DNA of 64,000 bases, from the NCBI RefSeq assembly GCF_014653195.1, contig NZ_BNAH01000017.1:18564-82563 (forward strand), given 5' to 3'. Under the pieces are notes generated by a model. It searched no databases. It was given only the letters and a program-made list of their open reading frames with translations, and was not told the origin of the DNA. The stretch is from Thalassotalea profundi. GTDB lineage: Bacteria > Pseudomonadota > Gammaproteobacteria > Enterobacterales > Alteromonadaceae. The position numbers were made by a program, and so were the translations under genes. Below are positions 9,910 through 18,911 of this stretch, piece by piece; positions within the stretch are counted from its first letter, which is position 1; every line of letters begins with the position of its first letter.

Positions 9910-11220
9910 TTATTTGCTCTTAATAACCTCACCAGCTTTCATTACAAAATCAACATCAAGTAATTCTTCAATATTGTTAAGTGGGCTACCATGTGTGGCA
10001 ATAATATCAGCCATTTTCCCTACCTCAAGTGTACCTAGGCTACTACTTCTATCGATTAAATCAGCAGCATTTACCGTCGCTGATTTAATAATATCGGCTG
10101 CCGGCATGCCAGCGTTAAACATCAGTACGGCTTCTTGTGCATTTGTGCCATGTTGAGACACGCCACTGTCGGTGCCAAACGCTATTTTAACACCGGCTTT
10201 ATAAGCTTTAGCGAAATTACCTTTCATATCAGTGCCGACTTTAATTGCTTTAGCTTTTTGTGATTCACTTAACACATTTGTGTTTTTAGCCATTTGCAAC
10301 ACGGTTTCACCAGCAAGTAGTGTCGGGACAAGATAAGCACCTGTCTTTTTAAATAACTTATAAGATTTTTCGCCCGCATAAGTACCGTGCTCAATACTTG
10401 CCACACCCGCTTCTAATGCTGCAATAATGCCATCTTCTTGGTGCGCATGGCTGGCAACCTTCGCTCCCATTCGCTTAGCGGCTAGTACGACTTCTTTTAA
10501 CTCATCCATTTCCATCTGTTGACCAGTACCTGTTGCACGATCAGTCAACACACCACCCGTTGAGGTTATTTTAATTAAATTAGCTCCGTATTTAATTGCA
10601 TGGCGGGCAGCACGACGACAATCAAATGGTCCATCACAAACCGTTTTATTGCTGTCATCATGAAATTCCATTAGCTCAGGGCTAACGCCACTTACATCAG
10701 CATGTCCGCCAGTGATACCTACACCACCAGCAGCAATGATGGTTGGTCCTTGGATCCAGCCATTATCAATAGCATCTCGTAAAGCATACATTTCTTGGGG
10801 ACTAGACCCTGCATCACGTACGGTAGTAAAACCCGCATTTAATGTTCGCATAGCAAACATATGAGATCTCATTTGCATCAGCTGTGACGACATTTTTAAG
10901 GCTTCGCTGTCGTTTTTAGGACCTAGCTCCCCTTGTAAATGTACATGTAAATCCATTAAACCAGGCATCACAAAACTCGATGATAAATCAATCAAGGTAG
11001 CGTCTTGCGCGATGTCTTTCGCGTTAACAAACCCTGATGTAACTTGGGTTATTTTGCCATCTTTTACTACAATCGTTTGTTTAGAAAGTGGTTTTTTACC
11101 AGGAATTGTTAGTAATTCACCTGCATGTATTACTTGCGTGTTAGCCCAAACATTAGTCGCTAGCGCCATTAATGTTAAAGCTGAAGAAAACTTTATCGTA
11201 TTTATTTTTAGTCGTTTCAT
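9910..11220 (-). CDS. Exported metal-dependent amidohydrolase
   Basis: Imidazolonepropionase/prolidase-like amidohydrolase, 436 residues. A signal peptide (1-26, cleavage after NVWA) sends it to the periplasm. The mature TIM barrel shows the first metal ligands HVH (H92, H94), a GGVLTD segment with neighbouring Lys as bridging ligand candidate, ASHAHQ and IEHGT histidines, and the FGTDSG aspartate near the end. Family members of this subgroup hydrolyse Xaa-Pro or other cyclic/dipeptide substrates and some are annotated as Xaa-Pro dipeptidases. The substrate here cannot be stated. Monocistronic. Confidence 0.88.
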   Translation of the reverse strand: MKRLKINTIKFSSALTLMALATNVWANTQVIHAGELLTIPGKKPLSKQTIVVKDGKITQVTSGFVNAKDIAQDATLIDLSSSFVMPGLMDLHVHLQGELGPKNDSEALKMSSQLMQMRSHMFAMRTLNAGFTTVRDAGSSPQEMYALRDAIDNGWIQGPTIIAAGGVGITGGHADVSGVSPELMEFHDDSNKTVCDGPFDCRRAARHAIKYGANLIKITSTGGVLTDRATGTGQQMEMDELKEVVLAAKRMGAKVASHAHQEDGIIAALEAGVASIEHGTYAGEKSYKLFKKTGAYLVPTLLAGETVLQMAKNTNVLSESQKAKAIKVGTDMKGNFAKAYKAGVKIAFGTDSGVSQHGTNAQEAVLMFNAGMPAADIIKSATVNAADLIDRSSSLGTLEVGKMADIIATHGSPLNNIEELLDVDFVMKAGEVIKSK

Positions 11221-11335
11221 AAACCCTCACTTTTATCATTATTATTAATAGTTACTACGTTAAACTAGCAACCAACGAGAATTTAGCAAGTAAATTACCT
11301 TAAATAAGCATGATTTTACGACGAACAACAAAACT

Positions 11336-11362
11336 AAAAAGGCCAGCAAATGCTGGCCTTTC
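11336..11362 (-). terminator. Intrinsic terminator of slyD
   Basis: Perfect 8-bp stem GGCCAGCA/TGCTGGCC (11341-11348 and 11351-11358) with a 2-nt centre, flanked by A5 on the left, which reads as a T run on the minus strand. It lies 30 bp after the slyD stop. Confidence 0.9.
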
Positions 11363-11387
11363 AAAAAAATTAACGATTTAAATAATC

Positions 11388-11870
11388 TTAATGGTGATGA
11401 CCACCAACGCCATGAGCATGTCCATGTTCAACTTCTTCGTCAGTAGCATCACGTACATCAACCACCTCTAAATCAAAAGTTAACACTTTACCTGCAAGTG
11501 GTGGATTAATATCAACGGTGACCATAAAGCGCCCTGCCTTCACAACAGTCACTTGGCGTTGACCTTGTTCAGTATTAACTACAGCTGTCATACCTGGTTT
11601 CCATTTAGTGGCACCTTGTAAATGCTTAGCTGGCACACGCTCGATAGCATCTTCTTGACGTTCACCATAAGCGTCTGCAGGTTGTAATGTTACTGAAAAC
11701 TTCTCCCCTGCTTCTTTACCGGTTAACGCATTTTCAACGCCAACAATCATATTTTTATGACCATGCAAGTAGGCTAAAGGATCACTTTCATACGAGTTTT
11801 CAATTTCTTCGCCCGCTTCATCTTTTAACGTATAGTGAAATTGCACTACTTTGTTATCTGTTATTTTCAT
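11388..11870 (-). CDS. slyD: FKBP-type prolyl isomerase SlyD
   Basis: Cytoplasmic peptidyl-prolyl isomerase and chaperone with nickel-binding tail. The start MKITDNKVVQFHY matches SlyD proteins, so ATG at 11870 is chosen; the frame stays open 43 codons further up, but that extension overlaps the end of the EamA gene and looks non-coding. The FKBP domain (1-70 and 130-150) surrounds the insert-in-flap domain (about 70-128). The C-terminus is short and His-rich (HGHAHGVGGHHH), giving a Ni/Zn binding tail without the cysteines of the E. coli protein. Ends before a strong terminator. Confidence 0.93.
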   Translation of the reverse strand: MKITDNKVVQFHYTLKDEAGEEIENSYESDPLAYLHGHKNMIVGVENALTGKEAGEKFSVTLQPADAYGERQEDAIERVPAKHLQGATKWKPGMTAVVNTEQGQRQVTVVKAGRFMVTVDINPPLAGKVLTFDLEVVDVRDATDEEVEHGHAHGVGGHHH

Positions 11871-11964
11871 TAATTGTCCAGTTTGCTTTGTATAAGGTGA
11901 TAATCGCGCAAGTTTAACAAAGATATTATCGCTGCCAAAGTAAATTTTGATACCCCTACCGCTG

Positions 11965-12852
11965 TTATGCCCAAAGCAATAAGATAATGACACTAGCAAT
12001 GACTAATGCCATCCCCAAATATTCCATTAATGTTATCTTTTCTTTAAAAATACGATAGGTTAAAAATAAAGTAATAAAAAATTCAACCTGCCCTAAAGCT
12101 TTAACATAAGCGGCGTTTTGATAACTTGCTCCAGTAAACCAACCTATGGAGCCTAAAACGCTGGTTATACCTACAAATAGACATAAACGCCAATGAGTAA
12201 ACATTAAACTAAGCTGGTTTTTATCTTGTAACCACACATAGATAACCGAAATGAATGACTGAACCGTGATCATAAACACTAATGTAACCGCGGCACTTAC
12301 CATTAAATCGATATTAAGTGCTAAACTCGATTCGCGAATTAACAACGTGGTTATTGCCAGTGCTAATCCCGACGCTAAACCAAAGCCTGCACCAGGGTTT
12401 TGAAAAATATCTTTAAAGGTAAATTTTACTTTCGACAAAATGAGAACGCCAACAACACCAATAACCACAGAAAGCCAGCCTAAAAAACTCATTGATACTG
12501 AAAAAACTAATGCGCCCACTATGGCAACTTGTATAGCTTCAGTTTTAGCCAAACTCGTGGCAACTGCAAAGTTTCTATATTTAAATGCGGCTACTAAACA
12601 TGCAGTACCAACGATCTGCATCACACATGCAATTAAGGCATATTGTAAAAATTGAGGGTTAAGTTCAGGTAATGATTGCTGACGAAATTCCAATAGAAAT
12701 ACGAGATAAATAATAGCAAAAGGCAATGCATATAAATAACGAACGCCTGTGGTGGCCATTGAATTTAAATGAACAGATAATTTTTTCTGACCTGCTGTTC
12801 GTACAGCCTGCATGAAAGCAGCAAGTAAAGTAAATGCAATCCAAGTTTCCAA
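11965..12852 (-). CDS. EamA/DMT-superfamily transporter
   Basis: Ten hydrophobic segments arranged as two repeated EamA halves (about 1-140 and 150-293) in 295 residues, the usual drug/metabolite transporter layout in the inner membrane. Substrate unknown; the family exports amino acids, sugars or metabolites. The start codon is TTG at 12852 with GGAA about 8 nt upstream. It is upstream of slyD on the same strand with a gap of 94 bp. Confidence 0.88.
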   Translation of the reverse strand: METWIAFTLLAAFMQAVRTAGQKKLSVHLNSMATTGVRYLYALPFAIIYLVFLLEFRQQSLPELNPQFLQYALIACVMQIVGTACLVAAFKYRNFAVATSLAKTEAIQVAIVGALVFSVSMSFLGWLSVVIGVVGVLILSKVKFTFKDIFQNPGAGFGLASGLALAITTLLIRESSLALNIDLMVSAAVTLVFMITVQSFISVIYVWLQDKNQLSLMFTHWRLCLFVGITSVLGSIGWFTGASYQNAAYVKALGQVEFFITLFLTYRIFKEKITLMEYLGMALVIASVIILLLWA

Positions 12853-12953
12853 ATAAATTCCAACGTTATGAAAAGAGTTATCAATTAGCTAAATTATTCT
12901 ATAAAACCAAGTATAAAATGCGCAAAAATATTTCAGTTATAGGCCTTGATGTA

Positions 12954-14003
12954 TTAATCTTGCTGAGGAAGTAATATCACTTTACCGTCACTTTTATGCT
13001 CGGCGTAATGATCTATCGCTTTAGAAAAATCAGAAAAACCAACTGTGGCATAAATATCTGTTTTGAAAACACCAGAAGCAAAGAGCTTTTGCACTTTTTT
13101 ACTTAATGCCAATACCTGCCATGGTTTAGCTTTACCGATATAGGTTGCTAACCAAAAGCCTTCTATTTTTATATCTCTAAAAATAACATCTGCCACAGAA
13201 AAACGTCCACCAATAGGGTCATGGGTTTCAGTTAAGCGGCCATAAACTATTGCAGTTGAACCTTTTGGCATGGCTTTTAATACTCGTGGCGTATCATCAG
13301 CTGCAACCGCATCAAGTAATACTGTCGCTTGCAATTCATTAGCGAATGTTTTCAATTGGTGATCGAAATTTTCATCCATAGTATTTAAAACATGATCAGC
13401 GCCAAGTGTCGTTAAAACATCAACATTGGTTTGACTTCTCACTGTTGCAATGGTTTTTACGCCCAAACGCTTAGCATAACGAATGGCACCTTTACCTACT
13501 TGACTAGCTGCCGCATTGATAACAATGCTTTTAGCGCCCAACTCTACTGCTCTATCAACCATACAAACTGAAGTGCAAGGATTAACAATTAAAGTAGCTG
13601 CTTGTTCATCAGGAATATCGTTTCGAACAGGTAAACAAAAATTGGCTTTCGTAATCGCATATTTTGCCCAAACCCCATCAATACCTGGTTGCGCGGAAAT
13701 AGCCACACGTTTACCTGTTAACCATTTACCATAAATTCCCGCATTGGCATCAACAACTATACCAACGCCTTCAAAGCCACAGTAAGCATTATCTTGTGGA
13801 GGTAAGCCATACTTTCCAAGCAAATAAACAAGATCGGAAGGGTTAACTGGGCTAGCTAGCATTTTAATTAAGACTTGGCCTTTTTTTAAGACAGGTATGT
13901 CTTTTTCAATTAAATTAAGGCGTTGAGAAGAAAGTAAACTTTCATCTTCACTTAAGACTAAAGCCAATCCCTGATTTTTGATAATTGATTGTTTCACTGT
14001 CAT
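12954..14003 (-). CDS. MDR/zinc-type dehydrogenase, quinone oxidoreductase or trans-2-enoyl reductase-like
   Basis: 349-residue medium-chain dehydrogenase/reductase. The N-terminal GroES-like fold includes SPVNPSDL (near 51-58), typical for quinone oxidoreductase and MECR-type enoyl reductase members that lack catalytic zinc; the Rossmann part has AAASQVGKGAIRYAK (near 163-177) as the NADPH-binding turn. The canonical structural-zinc cysteine cluster is absent. So NADPH-dependent reduction of a quinone or enoyl compound is the likely chemistry; substrate unknown. Divergent from mgsA, 124 bp apart. Confidence 0.85.
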   Translation of the reverse strand: MTVKQSIIKNQGLALVLSEDESLLSSQRLNLIEKDIPVLKKGQVLIKMLASPVNPSDLVYLLGKYGLPPQDNAYCGFEGVGIVVDANAGIYGKWLTGKRVAISAQPGIDGVWAKYAITKANFCLPVRNDIPDEQAATLIVNPCTSVCMVDRAVELGAKSIVINAAASQVGKGAIRYAKRLGVKTIATVRSQTNVDVLTTLGADHVLNTMDENFDHQLKTFANELQATVLLDAVAADDTPRVLKAMPKGSTAIVYGRLTETHDPIGGRFSVADVIFRDIKIEGFWLATYIGKAKPWQVLALSKKVQKLFASGVFKTDIYATVGFSDFSKAIDHYAEHKSDGKVILLPQQD

Positions 14004-14127
14004 ATTATTCTTTTTATTTTAATTATTGATTGCTATGGTAAAGACTATTGAAACTTTTTTCACTATAAATTGCTCCACATACAATAGCTTTGTTCATCAT
14101 TAATATACTTACAATATTAGGTAACTC

Positions 14128-14583
14128 ATGGAATTTAAAAGTATTACAGCGCCGGCAGCCAAAAAAATAGCGCTTGTTGCACACGACAACATGAAGGCTG
14201 ACTTAATCACTTGGTGTTTACGTTATCAACAACAACTTTCAGCCCATACTTTGTTTGCTACCGGTACAACCGGTACTAAAATTTCCCAGCAAACCGATCT
14301 AAAAGTAAGCAAGCTTATAAGTGGCCCATTAGGTGGTGATCAACAAATTGGAGCGATGATCACTGAAGGTAAGGTCGATCTAATGATATTTTTCTGGGAT
14401 CCGCTTGAAGCACAGCCTCACGATCCTGATGTAAAAGCGCTATTAAGGCTTGCCGCGGTTTGGAATATTCCTGTTGCTTGTAATCAAGCCAGCGCTGATT
14501 TTATTATCAGCTCGCCATTATTTTCCAATACCTATGAGAAGACGATTCCTGATTATGAGCGCTATCTAGAAAGCCGTGCATAA
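14128..14583 (+). CDS. mgsA: Methylglyoxal synthase
   Basis: Converts dihydroxyacetone phosphate to methylglyoxal plus phosphate, the bypass used under phosphate limitation or sugar excess. 151 residues, the family length. Family hallmarks seen: VAHDNMK near 17-23 (with the conserved His), GTTGT phosphate-binding stretch near 48-52, GPLGGDQQIGAMI near 71-83 with the catalytic Asp, and IPVACNQASADF near 120-131. Single gene, between an MDR oxidoreductase and fdhD, both on the opposite strand. Confidence 0.96.
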   Translation: MEFKSITAPAAKKIALVAHDNMKADLITWCLRYQQQLSAHTLFATGTTGTKISQQTDLKVSKLISGPLGGDQQIGAMITEGKVDLMIFFWDPLEAQPHDPDVKALLRLAAVWNIPVACNQASADFIISSPLFSNTYEKTIPDYERYLESRA

Positions 14584-14616
14584 AAGTCTTAATTACATAT
14601 TTTAATTGGCACGTAT

Positions 14617-15465
14617 TTACAACCTTAGTCGCCAATCGCCGTGATATACATTAAAGCTATCTGATTTTAAAAAGGCGATTAAGGTTAAATCAAATCGTTT
14701 AGCAGCTTGAATTGCTAATGCTGAAGGTGCGCCTAGGGCAATAAGTATTGGACTACCTGCCACTAATGTTTTTTGTACCATTTCAAAACTAACTCGACTT
14801 GATATTAATAAAAAACAATCATCATTACGAATGACTTTATTATTAATAGCTAAAGCACCTATTAATTTATCTAACGCATTATGTCGACCTATATCTTCTT
14901 TTATTTCAATAAGTTCGGAATTTTCATCAAACATAGCAGCGCAATGAGCGCCGCCAGTTAAAGCTTGTAAAGGTTGCACATTAAATAACAACTTTCCTGC
15001 TTGATGAATCTGCTTTTTGCTTAACCAGTTTCGTCTGTTCGATAAAGGGGGGATTCCTTGTAGTTCTAAAGCTTTAAGGGAAGTATTACCACATAAGCCA
15101 CAACTACTATAAGTAGTTTGGTATTTATTTATAGGTTTGATTTTATCTTTACAGCTAGCAATTAATGTTACTTCCCAAAGGTTACCTTGACTATTGTCGT
15201 CCTCATCGTTTTGCATGCTAAGAATTTGATGTTTATTAGTAATTACACCATCAGATAACAACAATCCTGTGATATGAGCTTGTTCATCTCCAGGCGTTCG
15301 CATGGTAAGCGTATATACAAACGCATTACTTCCATTTTCAGTACCATCACCTGAAATAACCAAGTTAATTTGCAAAGGCTGTTCACAAATAACAGTATCC
15401 AACTCGGTATTCGTAGCTGTATCTGTAACTAACTGTTTAAATAAATTTTCTGTTGTTTTTCTCAA
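14617..15465 (-). CDS. fdhD: Formate dehydrogenase sulfurtransferase FdhD
   Basis: Transfers sulfur from IscS to the molybdenum (Mo-bisPGD) cofactor of formate dehydrogenase. The essential CxxC pair is present as C122/C125 in SSCGLCGN, and downstream HCAAMFD, EDIGRHNALDKL and SSRVSFEMVQK motifs (about 165-235) are those of the family. 282 residues is normal. The start appears to be TTG at 15465, with GGA five nt upstream; the N-terminus is weakly conserved so this is uncertain. No formate dehydrogenase gene is within the window. Confidence 0.93.
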   Translation of the reverse strand: MRKTTENLFKQLVTDTATNTELDTVICEQPLQINLVISGDGTENGSNAFVYTLTMRTPGDEQAHITGLLLSDGVITNKHQILSMQNDEDDNSQGNLWEVTLIASCKDKIKPINKYQTTYSSCGLCGNTSLKALELQGIPPLSNRRNWLSKKQIHQAGKLLFNVQPLQALTGGAHCAAMFDENSELIEIKEDIGRHNALDKLIGALAINNKVIRNDDCFLLISSRVSFEMVQKTLVAGSPILIALGAPSALAIQAAKRFDLTLIAFLKSDSFNVYHGDWRLRL

Positions 15466-15680
15466 AATAATCCAGTGAAGCGACTAACAATACAATAATT
15501 ATAACGAGCTAATGTTCACACATAAATAATTATAAAATTTAATTAAGCTAAGTAACAAAAATAGAGAAAATAGAGAAAATATAAAACTTTACGTTACACT
15601 AAGATTCAAGGTTATCAATATAAATTTAAAAAAACTCTGAGACGCAGGACGCAGCTTGATAAAATGATTAAGGAAATCAT

Positions 15681-15866
15681 ATGCAAAAACTCCCCTCATC
15701 ACTGATTAATACATGGTTATTTTTAGCTCAATGTGACGAACCTCAACTTGCTAAATCAAAGCTCATCGCTTTTGGGCGCATAAAACACTATTTTGGTAAT
15801 AATGAATTGGCAAAGCTATATATTGAACAATCGAATGATAAAACAATAGAAGTATTCATCATATAG
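15681..15866 (+). CDS. Small uncharacterised protein, 61 residues
   Basis: Short soluble protein with a good ribosome site (AAGGA six nt before ATG). It contains a hydrophobic, helix-prone N-half with one Cys and one Trp and a basic middle, and no signal peptide or membrane segment. I do not recognise a family. Codon use resembles neighbouring genes. It sits 76 bp upstream of the GST gene and might be cotranscribed with it. Real coding status is probable, not certain. Confidence 0.5.
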   Translation: MQKLPSSLINTWLFLAQCDEPQLAKSKLIAFGRIKHYFGNNELAKLYIEQSNDKTIEVFII

Positions 15867-15942
15867 GTTTACTACAAACATAACTTCTATGAGATAATCC
15901 ATCCGAGTTCTATAAAAATAATTAAATAATAATACTTAAACA

Positions 15943-16728
15943 ATGCTTACTTTATTTACTCACTTTAACGTGCCATGTGGACATAAGGTTCAACTATTTT
16001 TACATGAGTTATCGCTCAATTATAATATACACCCTGTTAATTTAAGAGATAGTGAACACCAAAGTAGTTGGTTTCTAAAGCTTAATCCTAAAGCACAAAT
16101 TCCAGTACTTTTAGATGATACGACGGTTATTTGTGATTCAACCGAGATTTGTATTTATTTAGATCATAAGTTTAACAAAGGAAAATTTTTCACTGAAAAT
16201 CAACTTAATTATGGTGCTATTCAACAATGGTTAGATTTTATTGATCATAATATCCATCATGCAAGTAGCTTATTAAGTTGGTGTATTGCCGTTCGACCTG
16301 AAATGCTAAAAAGAGATGATTGGCAAATAAAACAATATATTAATGCAATTCCTTGTGAAGACCGACAACATAGACGAACTAAAGCGTTAAAGCTGGGGAT
16401 AAATTTACCTGAGCTTTCAACATCGATGACTCACTACAGGTTAATGTTAACTAAAATGGCAAGATTATTGACACAAAATAATTATCTTTTTGGTGATGAA
16501 TATAGCGTAGCTGATATAGTTACGCTGCCCTATATTGAACGATTAGTTTTATTATCTTTTTCTTCTATGTGGCAAGAGTACCCTGAAATATTGAAATGGC
16601 ATAAAAATATGGCAAAGTTAAAAGGCTATCAAACATGCTTTCATGACAGTTATCCTCCTTATTTTAAGGAACGCTGGCTTGAATATGGTGACGCTGCCAA
16701 AGAAAAACTACTTAACCTCGATGCATAA
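15943..16728 (+). CDS. Glutathione S-transferase family protein
   Basis: 261 residues with an N-terminal thioredoxin-like domain (1-80; CGHKVQLFLHEL near 12-23, the cis-Pro segment AQIPVLLDD near 57-65, and the glutathione-contacting DSTEICIYL near 70-78) followed by an all-helical C-terminal domain (about 90-245) carrying a N-capping DIVTLPYIERL. The Cys at position 12 could serve as catalytic residue as in beta/omega-type GSTs. Substrate unknown. Codons and base use match neighbours. Confidence 0.88.
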   Translation: MLTLFTHFNVPCGHKVQLFLHELSLNYNIHPVNLRDSEHQSSWFLKLNPKAQIPVLLDDTTVICDSTEICIYLDHKFNKGKFFTENQLNYGAIQQWLDFIDHNIHHASSLLSWCIAVRPEMLKRDDWQIKQYINAIPCEDRQHRRTKALKLGINLPELSTSMTHYRLMLTKMARLLTQNNYLFGDEYSVADIVTLPYIERLVLLSFSSMWQEYPEILKWHKNMAKLKGYQTCFHDSYPPYFKERWLEYGDAAKEKLLNLDA

Positions 16729-16765
16729 GTCCCCATAAATACTTAACATACATAAGTAACAGGCA

Positions 16766-17494
16766 TTACAAATTGTTTATAGACGCTCGAATGCTTGACG
16801 GTAATTGCTCAAACATTGCCTTAAAATGTTTACTAAAGTAACTATGATCTTGATAACCACATTGAAAGGCAATATCAGCAATAGGCAATGAAGTTTCAAC
16901 TAAAAGTTGCCTTGCTTTTTCAAGCCTCACTTCGCGTATAAATTGCTTTGGCGTTTTATTTAAATACTTTTTAAAACGTCGCTCTAGCGCACTAATAGAA
17001 AGATGAGAAACCTTAGCTAACTCTTCAATATGAATATCTCTTTCATAATTTAAACGAATAAAATCAACGGGGACTTTTAACTCATCAATACCCGATAATG
17101 TTTTGACTGTTTTTTGCAAATGGCGAGTAATTCCATAAGTACCAATGATCTGGCCATTATCATCTCTAAGTGGCCTTTTAGACGTTGAAAACCATGCGAC
17201 TTCTCGTGACTTATGCATATTCATTTCAAGACGATTTTGAACCATTTCACCAGCCAATACTTTTTGATCATCCACTATATATTGTTTCGCAAGGTGAGGA
17301 GGTGAAAAATCGCTATCACCTTTACCGATAACAGACTCCAATGAGCGATAACCTAAATGTTCAATCAAATATTTATTTGCATAAACAATTTTACAATCAC
17401 AGTCTTTTATCCAAAAAAGGATGTCCGGTAGAAGCTCAAATGCTTCAATTAATTGCTTAGCACTTAGCTGATTTAGCAGTGGGTTTTCTTTCAT
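16766..17494 (-). CDS. PAS-domain AraC family transcriptional regulator
   Basis: Cytoplasmic regulator of 242 residues: an N-terminal PAS domain (about 12-125, with FWIKDCDCKIVYANKYL and the CXXC-free core followed by GTYGITRHL) and a C-terminal AraC double helix-turn-helix (about 140-240, ending with IAFQCGYQDHSYFSKHFKAM, the family signature). It is divergent from the sugar gene cluster with 206 bp between, and is the only regulator nearby, so it is the best candidate for controlling that cluster. The PAS ligand is unknown. Confidence 0.85.
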   Translation of the reverse strand: MKENPLLNQLSAKQLIEAFELLPDILFWIKDCDCKIVYANKYLIEHLGYRSLESVIGKGDSDFSPPHLAKQYIVDDQKVLAGEMVQNRLEMNMHKSREVAWFSTSKRPLRDDNGQIIGTYGITRHLQKTVKTLSGIDELKVPVDFIRLNYERDIHIEELAKVSHLSISALERRFKKYLNKTPKQFIREVRLEKARQLLVETSLPIADIAFQCGYQDHSYFSKHFKAMFEQLPSSIRASINNL

Positions 17495-17700
17495 AAGGTT
17501 AACTAATAACTTTATTGTTAGTGTAATTACTTTATCAAACGTAAAAGTAAGTTAAAACAACTAACGCCGAATTTATTGCATTTAAAACCGATAAAATAAT
17601 ACCCTAACAAATTATCACAGCGTTACACTGATGAAATAAATTCAATTATTACTTTTTGCTAACCTAACTATTAACAAATGCCAAAAGAGAAATTAACCAC

Positions 17701-18867
17701 ATGAATAATATAGATAAAAGAAAACTCAGAATGGCAATGGTTGGAGGTGGACATGGTGCTTTTATCGGTGCAGTTCATAGAATAGCAGCTCAAATTGACG
17801 GCCAAATATCCTTATGTGCTGGTGCATTTAGCCAAGATGCTCAACGCAGTATTGACTCAGGAATTTCATTGTTTTTACCAGAAGATAGATGTTATCGAAG
17901 CTACCAAGAACTGATCACGTGTGAGGCAAAAAAGCCACTTGATCAACGCATTGACTTTATCGCTATTGTAACACCAAACCATTTACATTTTGATATTGCT
18001 AAAATGGCGTTAGAGCATGGCTTTCATGTGCTGTCTGACAAACCCGCCACCTTCAACTTAAATCAAGCCTTAGCGCTTAAAAAGATTATTGAAAAAACCA
18101 ATCAACTTTACGCTCTATCGCATGCTTACACGGGATACCCACTTGTTAAACACGCTAAGAACTTAGTAAACGAAAATGTATTAGGCAATATTAACAAGAT
18201 TGTTGTTGAGTATAGCCAAGGTTGGTTAGCCCCCTCAGAAGATGATACCAGTAAACAAGCGAGTTGGCGTTTAGATCCGAAACAAAGTGGTATTAGCTGC
18301 TGTATGGGAGATATTGGCGTTCACGCAGCAAACCTAGCTGAATATATTTCAGGCCTCGAAATTACTCGTGTTTGCGCTGATTTAGCGCCCGTTGTAGAAG
18401 GTCGACAACTTGATGACGACGGCACAGTTTTGCTCAGATTTAATAATGGTGCAAAAGGCGTACTAATGGCTAGCCAAATATCTACCGGTGAAGAAAATGA
18501 TCTTCGTATTCGCATTTATGGCGATAAAGCTAGCATCGATTGGTCTCAACTAGCGCCTAATACCCTTTGGCTGAAAATTAATCATCAGTCCGCGCAAATG
18601 ATCCGTACAGGTGTTGGCCACTTTAGTGACAATGTAATAAAAGCCGTTCGTACACCAGCAGGACACCCAGAGGGGTACCTTGAGGCTTTTGCCAATATTT
18701 ATAGCAATTTTGCTGAGCAAATACGGGCGTTTAACAAGAATCACACTGTGTCTAACACTCAATTTGACGTGCCGGGTATTGATGAGGCAATCAGAGGAAT
18801 GGCTTTTATCGAAAACGTTGTTCGCTCCAATCAAACTGAGTCTAAATGGTCAACATTTACCATTTAA
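17701..18867 (+). CDS. Gfo/Idh/MocA family oxidoreductase
   Basis: NAD(P)-dependent sugar oxidoreductase, 388 residues. Rossmann turn GGGHGA at 15-20, TPNHLH near 91-96, and the DKP variant of the EKP signature at 113-115 with catalytic Lys114; a C-terminal alpha/beta domain carries the CMGDIGVHAANLAEY segment (near 201-215) with the catalytic His. No signal peptide, so cytoplasmic. Family members such as ThuB, DgpA-type and levoglucosan dehydrogenases oxidise or reduce C3 of sugars. First gene of the cluster; the following isomerase begins within about 45 bp of its stop. Confidence 0.9.
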   Translation: MNNIDKRKLRMAMVGGGHGAFIGAVHRIAAQIDGQISLCAGAFSQDAQRSIDSGISLFLPEDRCYRSYQELITCEAKKPLDQRIDFIAIVTPNHLHFDIAKMALEHGFHVLSDKPATFNLNQALALKKIIEKTNQLYALSHAYTGYPLVKHAKNLVNENVLGNINKIVVEYSQGWLAPSEDDTSKQASWRLDPKQSGISCCMGDIGVHAANLAEYISGLEITRVCADLAPVVEGRQLDDDGTVLLRFNNGAKGVLMASQISTGEENDLRIRIYGDKASIDWSQLAPNTLWLKINHQSAQMIRTGVGHFSDNVIKAVRTPAGHPEGYLEAFANIYSNFAEQIRAFNKNHTVSNTQFDVPGIDEAIRGMAFIENVVRSNQTESKWSTFTI

Positions 18868-18911
18868 TTAACACAAGAAATACAAACAGTAAAATGATTA
18901 CGGAATTACTC

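Noticed and set aside
11871..11999. N-terminal extension of SlyD by 43 residues
   Set aside because: It overlaps the end of the EamA gene, shows no SlyD similarity, and the internal MKITDNKVVQ start is the family start.
15541..15590. AAAATAGAG repeated twice upstream of the 61-residue gene
   Set aside because: Only two 9-base units in AT-rich DNA; no evidence of function.
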